DNA of 5,424 bases. Origin: Bdellovibrionales bacterium (lineage in GTDB: Bacteria; Bdellovibrionota; Bdellovibrionia; Bdellovibrionales; UBA1609). The DNA lies in contig JAPKGD010000162.1 of NCBI GenBank assembly GCA_026648125.1, positions 1 through 5,424 of the forward strand. The letters are read 5' to 3'. The notes beneath the pieces are model-generated. The model saw only the letters and a program-made list of their open reading frames with translations. It made no database searches and was not told the DNA's origin. Shown here piece by piece: positions 1 to 4,438 of this stretch. A program made the position numbers and the translations under genes. Within the stretch, counting starts at the first letter, position 1. The number at the start of each line of letters is the position of its first letter.

Positions 1-499
1 AGAGATGGCTCTTCACGTCGCTGAGGGTGATGTCCAGTTCGCTTGCGATTTCGTCGTAGGAAAGTTCTTGATAATGCCGCAGTTCGACGACGATGCGATA
101 ATGCGGCGGCAGGGACGCGAGCGCACTGCGGATCTGCTCGCTTCTTTCTTTGACCTCAACCTGCTCGCCGGGACTTTGAGTTTTATCTTCGTCCCGTTCT
201 TCATCCAATTCAACTGGACGGGTGAGATACCCGTCCCTACTGATGTGATTCAGGCACAAGTTGGCTGCCACGCGGCGAATCCACGGGCTGAATTCGCGTT
301 CGAGGTCGAAGGTGTGCAGACGGTCGAGGGCGCGGATGAAGGTCTCTTGGGCGAGGTCTTCGGCATCGGCGCGGTTGTGCAGAATGCGGTAGCAGACGTT
401 GAACACGCCCGTTTGGTGGCGGGAGACGAGGTCGCCGTAGGCTTCAGCGTCGCCGCGACGGGCTCGCAGGATCAGGTCGCGGTCGGTGGGCGCATTCAT
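1..499 (-). CDS. ECF-type RNA polymerase sigma factor, 3' part cut by window edge
   Basis: This is a group 4 (ECF) sigma factor that directs core RNA polymerase to a small promoter set. Reading leftward from the ATG at 499 gives 166 open codons running off the window. Region 2 spans about residues 23-66 and contains DAEDLAQETF (45-54), the signature of the core-binding helix, followed by SPWIRRVAANLCLNH (71-85). An acidic linker (about 97-120) leads to region 4, with SLPPHYRIVVELRHYQELSYDE (129-150) and the helix-turn-helix beginning IASELDITLSDVKSHL (151-166). Only the last part of the helix-turn-helix and a short tail should be missing. A zinc-finger anti-sigma gene often follows such genes, but would lie outside the window. 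No clear Shine-Dalgarno precedes the ATG. An AT-rich TATTAA lies about 9 nt upstream, so a leaderless or very short-leader transcript is possible. A second ATG at 495 is out of frame. The family call is firm; the regulon is unknown. Confidence 0.95.
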   Translation of the reverse strand, partial: MNAPTDRDLILRARRGDAEAYGDLVSRHQTGVFNVCYRILHNRADAEDLAQETFIRALDRLHTFDLEREFSPWIRRVAANLCLNHISRDGYLTRPVELDEERDEDKTQSPGEQVEVKERSEQIRSALASLPPHYRIVVELRHYQELSYDEIASELDITLSDVKSHL

Positions 500-581
500 G
501 GCTAGAGTTTAATACAGGCGGGGAGGGGAAATAGTTGCAAGGGAAGATCGGTAAATTGGTGATTGGTTGGTGGAAAGTGGT

Positions 582-1121
582 TTACCTCCCGTCTTCTGCT
601 TTCGGCAGGAATTCCGCAAACTCGGCGGGGATTTCGATCCCGAACTTCTCGCACAGTAATTTCACATCGTAGTAATCGTTCTCATCGAGTTTATATCCAG
701 TGTGGAATTTGACCATCCATTCAGGCGTGATGCACTTGACGGGATAACCTGCTATGGAGCCGGTTCCCTTGAGCGAGTCGGAGGGATACTCGACGCCAAA
801 GATCACTTTGCCTTCTTCATCGAACGTGTATGAGTGGATATCGATCAGCCGTCCTTTATCATCCCCCATGACGAAATTGCACTCACTCGTATCGTCGCGC
901 AGAACTTCCTTGTAACCCCGCTCTTCCAGCAAGGCGCGGATATTCGGCACGTCCGCACGTTCCACGGCGATATCGAGGTCGCTGTGCGTGCGGGTCTGTT
1001 TTCCCAGCAAGGCGTCCACGCCCCAGCCGCCGTCGATGACCACGCCGACGCCGTGTGCTTCGAGCAGTTTTACGAATTCGATCACGTCCGCGGCGGTGGT
1101 TTGGGGAACGGGGTCATTCAT
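582..1121 (-). CDS. Lnu/AadB-family antibiotic nucleotidyltransferase
   Basis: The 179-residue protein belongs to the nucleotidyltransferase family that includes lincosamide nucleotidyltransferases (LnuA type) and aminoglycoside 2''-adenylyltransferase (AadB); members transfer AMP from ATP to a drug hydroxyl. Visible motifs are GGWGVDALLG (31-40), the nucleotide-binding turn; HSDLD (46-50), whose D48 and D50 fit the two metal-binding aspartates; and RLIDIHSYTFDEEG (91-104), whose D94 fits the third acidic residue. A C-terminal stretch (131-156) with FHTGYKLDENDYYDVKLL resembles the equivalent segment of LnuA. Length is normal for the short Lnu/AadB type, and all key residues are present, so it should be active. 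The ATG overlaps the TGA of the upstream methyltransferase (ATGA, 1121-1118) and has no strong Shine-Dalgarno of its own, which suggests translational coupling. Whether it acts on lincosamides, aminoglycosides or an unrelated molecule cannot be told from the sequence; environmental homologues are often not proven resistance genes. Confidence 0.85.
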   Translation of the reverse strand: MNDPVPQTTAADVIEFVKLLEAHGVGVVIDGGWGVDALLGKQTRTHSDLDIAVERADVPNIRALLEERGYKEVLRDDTSECNFVMGDDKGRLIDIHSYTFDEEGKVIFGVEYPSDSLKGTGSIAGYPVKCITPEWMVKFHTGYKLDENDYYDVKLLCEKFGIEIPAEFAEFLPKAEDGR

Positions 1122-1858
1122 GAACGATCATGGGAATCCGATTTCGTTTCGGCCCGGCATACCAACGAGGAATGGTAAACGAAAACTCTCGTTGCCAGGC
1201 GCGGGAAAATCTTCAATAAAAGTTCCTTGATGTAATAATTGACCGTCCCTTTCCAGCCGTACCTGTATCGATGCACGGCTTTTGAGGGATTCGTCACCGT
1301 CTGTTTCAAGACCTCCAGGCTGCAGGTCTGGACCAGCCTTCTGAACGTGACGGGCGAATAAAAATTGATATGACCCACCTTATCGAAAACGAAATTGGGT
1401 TTCAGACGCAGGGTATCCTCGAGCGGCACTTCCACAAAAACATGCCGGGCGACCCTGGCGGCTTCGTAAAGGAGTTTCCGCGGATATTCGACATGCTCGA
1501 TGACATGGCTGAGAACCGCAAGGTCGAACTTGAAATCGTTGTAGGGGAGTTCATACCCGTCGAAGAGCAGGCATTCAACCAGGTTGGGTATCCCTTTGTT
1601 CTTTATCGCCTCCACGCCGGAGGGTGAGATTTCGAGCGCATGTAGTTTTTCGCCAAATCCCAATTCGGATAATCGCTTTAATATCGCTCCATCGCCAGCG
1701 CCGATTTCGAGAATGGTTGCGTGAGGCAGATCGCGGCAAAGGGAGACGATGTTGGTGCACTTGTCCACCGCGCCTAATCTCCGCCATTCCGGGTCTCCAC
1801 TCTCGTAATAATCCTCGTAGTTGGTCTTCAAGCGACTGCTTGTGGCAATGTTCTTCAT
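1118..1858 (-). CDS. Class I SAM-dependent methyltransferase
   Basis: The 246-residue protein has the Rossmann-like methyltransferase fold (UbiE/Methyltransf_11 type). The SAM-binding motif I is TILEIGAGDGAIL (48-60). The acidic residue that usually binds the ribose is E76 in LHALEIS. The motif-IV region reads FDLAVLSHVIEH (111-122), followed by an alpha helix and the strand HVFVEVP (139-145). The C-terminal 100 residues, with YSPVTFRRLVQTCSLEV (167-183), are typical of small-molecule or glycan methyltransferases, but the acceptor is not identifiable. The ATG at 1858 has a weak AAGG about 10 nt upstream. The gene ends within the start of the nucleotidyltransferase (ATGA overlap), so the two are very probably co-transcribed and coupled. 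It could act in natural-product, cell-surface glycan or drug modification. It is not recognisable as an rRNA methyltransferase of the Erm type. Confidence 0.88.
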   Translation of the reverse strand: MKNIATSSRLKTNYEDYYESGDPEWRRLGAVDKCTNIVSLCRDLPHATILEIGAGDGAILKRLSELGFGEKLHALEISPSGVEAIKNKGIPNLVECLLFDGYELPYNDFKFDLAVLSHVIEHVEYPRKLLYEAARVARHVFVEVPLEDTLRLKPNFVFDKVGHINFYSPVTFRRLVQTCSLEVLKQTVTNPSKAVHRYRYGWKGTVNYYIKELLLKIFPRLATRVFVYHSSLVCRAETKSDSHDRS

Positions 1859-2012
1859 GATGATTTACCTTGTACAGAAACAATACGGTTTGGTGAGCCA
1901 TGCGTTTGGACTGTGTCTCTGCCGCCAGGGCGGGAAGCGGGCAGGGCAGTCTCTCGATTGGTAGAAGGAAAGGATCGATTCTGCGCGGATTTGGTAATAA
2001 ACTCATCCCTAA

Positions 2013-2336
2013 CTAGCCATCGCCGCTTCTCTCGGCTCTGATTTCATAATGCTGGGATCGTTCATCGAAGCGCGCAAGTACCGCTCTCGCCTTCTGCGGG
2101 ACCACGGCAACTTCATAATCTTCGCCAGCAAACTGGCGGACAGCATCCAGGGAATCGAACTTCATGATCGTGATGAATTCCACCTCTTCTTTGAGTTCGC
2201 GGCGAAGCAATTGAATGCCCTTAAAGCCGGGGATGTGGCGGTTTTGAATGCCAACGAAGATCTCTTCCTTGAGTAAATTCTCATAGATGTCTGCGTTGGA
2301 CGGCGATGTCCAGCCATGCCAGATACGGATGATCAT
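2013..2336 (-). CDS. Small ABM-like (antibiotic biosynthesis monooxygenase fold) protein
   Basis: A 107-residue single-domain protein of the dimeric alpha/beta-barrel (ABM/Dabb-like) type. It starts with MIIRIWHGWT (1-10), the first strand. A helix follows with SNADIYENLLKEE (13-25), then the segment HIPGFKGIQLLRRE (34-47), the strand EVEFITIMKFDSLDAVRQFAG (51-71) and a C-terminal HYEIR (96-100). This matches the pattern of small proteins annotated as antibiotic biosynthesis monooxygenase, many of which have no known substrate. The frame is open up to 2396, but the start at 2336 is preferred: it begins exactly at the first strand and has a purine-rich AGGAGAGAGG 8-17 nt upstream, while the extra 20 residues look unconserved. 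It is separated from the methyltransferase by 154 bp and is likely its own unit. Fold call good, enzymatic role unknown. Confidence 0.8.
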   Translation of the reverse strand: MIIRIWHGWTSPSNADIYENLLKEEIFVGIQNRHIPGFKGIQLLRRELKEEVEFITIMKFDSLDAVRQFAGEDYEVAVVPQKARAVLARFDERSQHYEIRAERSGDG

Positions 2337-2344
2337 GATTCGTG

Positions 2345-2354
2345 CCTCTCTCCT
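2345..2354 (-). promoter_or_regulatory. Ribosome binding site deciding the ABM-like start
   Basis: On the minus strand this reads AGGAGAGAGG, ending 8 nt before the ATG at 2336. It supports the shorter 107-residue product over the longer frame that opens at 2396. Confidence 0.6.
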
Positions 2355-2395
2355 GTGGGTGTTGATTTTATTTCCATTTGAATTGGAACGGAGCA

Positions 2396-2422
2396 TTTAT
2401 AACATGCTTATTCGCCTCACAA
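2396..2422 (-). promoter_or_regulatory. Possible sigma-70-like promoter for the ABM-like gene
   Basis: The minus strand carries TATAAA (2401-2396), a good -10 match, and TTGTGA (2422-2417), four of six bases of the -35 consensus. The spacer is 15 bp, shorter than ideal. The -10 lies about 60 bp before the ABM-like start, and no other gene on this strand lies between. Weak evidence by inspection only. Part of the element overlaps the inverted repeat at the suspected junction. Confidence 0.25.
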
Positions 2423-2439
2423 CAGGCATATCCTGAGGC
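2414..2439. repeat. Perfect 6-bp inverted repeat at the junction of the two halves
   Basis: GCCTCA (2414-2419) and TGAGGC (2434-2439) are exact inverted copies separated by 14 bp. A second, mutually exclusive palindrome, CAGG/CCTG, lies within (2423-2426 and 2432-2435). It sits between the start region of the leftward ABM-like gene and the broken regulator on the right, where gene orientation and apparent taxonomic style change. It could be a hairpin operator, a recombination scar or chance. Confidence 0.45.
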
Positions 2440-2442
2440 TGA

Positions 2443-2700
2443 TATATTGGATTAAGGCTAAGATGCAGATATAGCTTTGGTTCTCTCCTGACTCTCACTG
2501 AATTTAGAATACTTGCTGAATTGGTGCGCAATCAGGGTCGTGTTTTGAGTCGGGATCGTTTGCGGGAGACGGCGCTTGAGAGCCTTGCTGTGACCGACCG
2601 GACAATTGATGTTCATATGGCTTCTCTTCGCAAGAAGCTTCCTGCCTATGCCAACAGTATCCAAACTGTTCGAGGCGTCGGCTATCGCTATGCTCCATAA
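2443..2700 (+). pseudogene. 5'-truncated OmpR/PhoB-type response regulator (DNA-binding domain only)
   Basis: The frame from just after a TGA (2440-2442) to the TAA at 2698 encodes 85 residues that are almost exactly a winged-helix trans_reg_C domain. LLTLTEFRILAELVRNQGRV (residues 15-34) is the first helix region. SRDRLRETAL (36-45) leads to the helix-turn-helix, DRTIDVHMASLRKKL (52-66) is the recognition helix, and IQTVRGVGYRYAP (73-85) is the C-terminal wing. The N-terminal receiver domain, with its phosphorylated aspartate and linker, is absent, and the short strand region before residue 15 looks shortened. No in-frame ATG, GTG or TTG precedes the domain, so it is probably not translated as a functional regulator. 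The break coincides with the change from minus-strand to plus-strand genes. Intact, it would bind DNA as the output half of a two-component system; no histidine kinase is nearby. Alternatively the upstream half was lost by misassembly. Confidence 0.85.
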
Positions 2701-2737
2701 AAAAGGCGGGAGGTAGGGAGCTTTTGGCTCCCCCCTT
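2699..2737 (-). terminator. Rho-independent terminator-like hairpin with T-run on the minus strand
   Basis: On the minus strand AAGGGGGGAG (2737-2728) pairs with CTCCCGCCTT (2712-2703) except for one G-G mismatch, and TTTT (2702-2699) follows at once. A smaller competing hairpin GGGAGC/GCTCCC (2716-2732) lies inside. On the plus strand the hairpin follows the regulator's TAA directly and could also stop that transcript, but there it has no T-run. The polarity therefore suggests a transcript arriving from the right on the minus strand. No minus-strand gene is seen in 2738-3222, so such a transcript would be non-coding. Confidence 0.45.
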
Positions 2738-2742
2738 GGCAG

Positions 2743-2991
2743 GTTAGTTGTGGTGGGCTTTGGGCTCTTTAGATTCCACGATTGTGGTAGAGCCGGCGGG
2801 CAATCACAATCAACTGCTAAGGCAAGCCAAGTGCCAGCTGCTTTGGAGTCATTCTGCCCAGGGAGCCCTCACCATTTCACCTAGACCTTTGGAGAGGGCA
2901 GGACGAGCCGTGTCGAGATGGTGCGAAAAGACACTCTGGTGTCGCTTTTCAATCGAGCTGAGAAATCGATCCTATAAGCGCTGCTTATGGG
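2743..2991. ncRNA. Candidate structured non-coding RNA (unidentified; strand unsure)
   Basis: No credible coding frame exists here, but paired segments are dense. Hairpin 1: GTTAGTTGTGGT (2743-2754) pairs with ATCACAATCAAC (2803-2814) with one mismatch. It encloses GGCTCT/AGAGCC (2763-2768, 2789-2794) and CCAC/GTGG (2776-2779, 2784-2787). Middle: CTGCCC (2854-2859) can pair with GGGCAG (2896-2901), while CACCATTTC (2870-2878) can pair with GAGATGGTG (2915-2923); together these would make a pseudoknot. GCCCTC/GAGGGC (2865-2870, 2894-2899) competes with the first stem. Hairpin 3: GAAAAGACAC (2925-2934) pairs with GTGTC and TTTTC (2939-2943, 2946-2950) across a 4-nt loop, with a 2-nt bulge. Hairpin 4: CCTATAAGC (2971-2979) pairs with GCTTATGGG (2983-2991). 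I compared it with tmRNA, RNase P, SRP, 6S and common riboswitch motifs and found none. The stems are read by eye; the minus-strand terminator at 2699-2737 hints that the RNA could be on the minus strand. Confidence 0.3.
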
Positions 2992-3207
2992 AAAACGGGC
3001 CAATCTTGGGCGAAGGGCATATCCAAAGAATAGACAGATAGAGATCGTAATCATTCCAATGGTTTAGACCGTCTCATCTTGAGATTGGGGGGTTGGGGTT
3101 TAACTTTTGGCCGGAAGCGAGGTCTATGCAGAATTAACTAAGATCAGTTATTTCAAATGCTTACGCCAAATTTTCAAGGGCCTCAAGATTGCGATAGGGA
3201 GGGGTGT
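2992..3207. other. Non-coding stretch before the matrixin gene
   Basis: Nothing here reads as a gene. A small three-way fold is possible at 3056-3088: CCAA/TTGG ends enclose GGTttagACC (3061-3070) and TCTCAtctTGAGA (3072-3084). A G-rich run follows at 3087-3100. An ATG at 3157 is in frame with the matrixin but lacks a ribosome site. No promoter with both hexamers well matched was found by eye; TAAGAT at 3139-3144 is an isolated -10-like box. Confidence 0.4.
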
Positions 3208-3212
3208 GGAGG
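3208..3212 (+). promoter_or_regulatory. Ribosome binding site deciding the matrixin start
   Basis: GGAGG ends 10 nt before the ATG at 3223. That ATG opens directly into a lipoprotein signal peptide, whereas the ATG at 3157 would put 22 hydrophilic residues in front of it and has no Shine-Dalgarno. Confidence 0.65.
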
Positions 3213-3222
3213 CTATCAGAGC

Positions 3223-3849
3223 ATGCGACTTCGTCATTTTATCGTATTAGGCGTGATTTTAAGCATGAGCTTAGTGGCTTGCTCTCGCCGCTTTGACGCC
3301 CAACCTTCGTGCAACTTTGTCCAGAACTCAGATTTGCGCCGTGTTTCTTGGAATTCCATGACCCCTCTTAAGCTCTACGTCCATGAGTCTGTTCCTTTCG
3401 ATAAATATCCAGAGTTAGAGAAAATATTGAAAGAATCCATACAGGAATGGAACCAGGTGGCTGGGCGAGAGCTGATTCGACTTGAGGCCTTGCACGTGAG
3501 TGGTGACCCAAGCCCCAAGAAAGATGGCTATTCCATGCTCTATTGGATGAACACCTGGGAGGCTTCGGCGGCCAATGAGCAGGCTCGAACGACGATATAT
3601 TGGTCTGGAAGCCAGATTTACGAGGCCGATATTCGCATTAATGAAAAGGATCATGATTTCTATGTTGGCAGTGACGAGGATTTTGGTGGAGTTGATTTTA
3701 AAAGCTTAATTATTCATGAGCTGGGGCATGCACTTGGCCTTGCCCATACGGTAACGCCAAAGAGTGTGATGAATGCAGCTCTTCCCAGCGGCTATGATCG
3801 GCGCCTAATAGGCAAAATGGACATTGATTCACTTCGCTGTGAATACTGA
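3223..3849 (+). CDS. Lipoprotein matrixin-type zinc metalloprotease
   Basis: A predicted surface or periplasmic lipoprotein of 208 residues with a peptidase M10A (matrixin) domain. The start at 3223 gives a classic lipoprotein signal, MRLRHFIVLGVILSMSLVAC, with lipobox LVAC and acylated C20. The catalytic zinc motif HELGHALGLAH lies at 165-175 (H165, E166, H169, H175). M183 in SVMNAAL fits the Met-turn. Upstream, PLKLYV (48-53) and LKESIQEWNQVAG (69-81) match the start of the matrixin fold, and YEADIRIN (133-140) is the usual strand before the active-site helix. No cysteine-switch prodomain is present, as is common in bacterial members. The only other cysteines, C30 and C206, could form a disulfide joining the two ends of the mature protein. 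It probably hydrolyses proteins at the cell surface. Small lipoprotein matrixins are familiar in Bdellovibrio-like predators, but substrate and role are unknown. It stands alone, with 186 bp to the next gene. Confidence 0.9.
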   Translation: MRLRHFIVLGVILSMSLVACSRRFDAQPSCNFVQNSDLRRVSWNSMTPLKLYVHESVPFDKYPELEKILKESIQEWNQVAGRELIRLEALHVSGDPSPKKDGYSMLYWMNTWEASAANEQARTTIYWSGSQIYEADIRINEKDHDFYVGSDEDFGGVDFKSLIIHELGHALGLAHTVTPKSVMNAALPSGYDRRLIGKMDIDSLRCEY

Positions 3850-4035
3850 AAGGCAGAGGCTTGACCAGTGTGAAAAAAGTACCAAATTGGAACCCGCGAT
3901 GTGGCAGAAATTGAATGTAAGGTAATTTAAGTTTTGGAATTTGAGAGTGGTGGATAGAATAGTACATGAATCGCGCAGTAGATGCGGACTTTGACGACAA
4001 AATAAGTTTTGTTGTGAAAGCGCAAGGAGAAAACG

Positions 4036-4254
4036 ATGCCTTTTAATGAAATTCGAAAAGCGGCTCGGACTGAAGAAGCCACTGTGAATCGGGCATCCTC
4101 TCCCGTTTACAGTTACAGAGAGGTTCCGGGTTTAGAGACAGAACGACTGGATGTTCTCCAGCAACTGGAAAATAATTTATCTCTTCTCGAGGATCTTCAC
4201 GGACGACTCCGCCTGGTCATGGGTGAAGTTCGCACTTTGATTGTTAAGTCTTAG
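4036..4254 (+). CDS. Small hypothetical protein, 72 residues, helical C-terminal half
   Basis: A short frame with a strong AAGGAG (4024-4029) 6 nt before the ATG, which makes it likely to be a real gene. I do not recognise a family. The N-terminal 35 residues are polar and mixed. The C-terminal half (about 36-70), with LDVLQQLENNLSLLEDLHGRL and then VMGEVRTLIVKS, has hydrophobic residues spaced as in an amphipathic helix or short coiled coil, suggesting self-association or binding to a partner. There is no signal peptide, membrane segment or cysteine, so it is probably cytoplasmic. It is separated by about 185 bp from the genes on either side. A TAGAAT box at 3955-3960 could be a -10 element, but no good -35 accompanies it. 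It could be a regulator adaptor or an anti-factor; function unknown. Confidence 0.65.
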   Translation: MPFNEIRKAARTEEATVNRASSPVYSYREVPGLETERLDVLQQLENNLSLLEDLHGRLRLVMGEVRTLIVKS

Positions 4255-4383
4255 ATACCGCTGTTAACTTAGAGCTGATTTAAAATCTCCAAAAGTATTT
4301 AAATTCTTATGAGACCTCGGCAAAAAAGTTGTGCCGGTCATTATAAAAAATTTCGAATAATTGACTTAAGTTGTGAATCTCCC

Positions 4384-4415
4384 AAGGTCCGGGTAGTTTT
4401 CGGCGCGGGGACTTT
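4384..4415 (+). other. Leader hairpin upstream of the secreted repeat protein
   Basis: AAGGTCC (4384-4390) pairs with GGACTTT (4409-4415), seven pairs including one G-T, around an 18-nt loop. It ends 8 nt before the Shine-Dalgarno AAAGGAG at 4424-4430. It could stabilise the message or affect initiation. By-eye call; no known riboswitch consensus is visible. Confidence 0.3.
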
Positions 4416-4438
4416 CAATACCAAAAGGAGATTACTTT

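Noticed and set aside
5..505. A 166-codon plus-strand open frame
   Set aside because: It lies opposite the sigma factor, whose minus-strand translation shows clear region 2 and region 4 motifs. The plus-strand product has no recognisable features and is a codon-bias shadow.
1575..2006. A 143-codon minus-strand frame overlapping the methyltransferase start
   Set aside because: Most of it lies in another frame of the methyltransferase gene; the composition is rich in Arg, Pro and His with no motif, and there is no ribosome site.
2905..2950. Resemblance to group II intron domain V (GAGCCGTGT followed by GTGCGAAAAG)
   Set aside because: The characteristic domain V hairpin does not pair correctly, and no intron-encoded reverse transcriptase or GTGYG 5' end is present.
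2918..2977. A 19-residue frame beginning MVRKDTLVSLFNRAEKS
   Set aside because: It looks somewhat protein-like but has no ribosome site, ends quickly and overlaps two predicted stems. Too weak to call.
2748..3041. A 97-codon plus-strand frame starting at TTG
   Set aside because: No Shine-Dalgarno, an odd Trp/Cys/Arg-rich composition, no family resemblance, and it runs through strong hairpins. Treated as non-coding.
2741..3060. tmRNA, RNase P, SRP or 6S RNA in the gene-free stretch
   Set aside because: No tRNA-like end or tag frame, no GAGGAAAGTCC or ACAGAA motif of RNase P, no SRP tetraloop motif, and no single rod with a central bubble typical of 6S, on either strand by eye.
3157..3222. 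Longer start of the matrixin gene
   Set aside because: It would place 22 hydrophilic residues before a perfect lipoprotein signal and lacks a Shine-Dalgarno.
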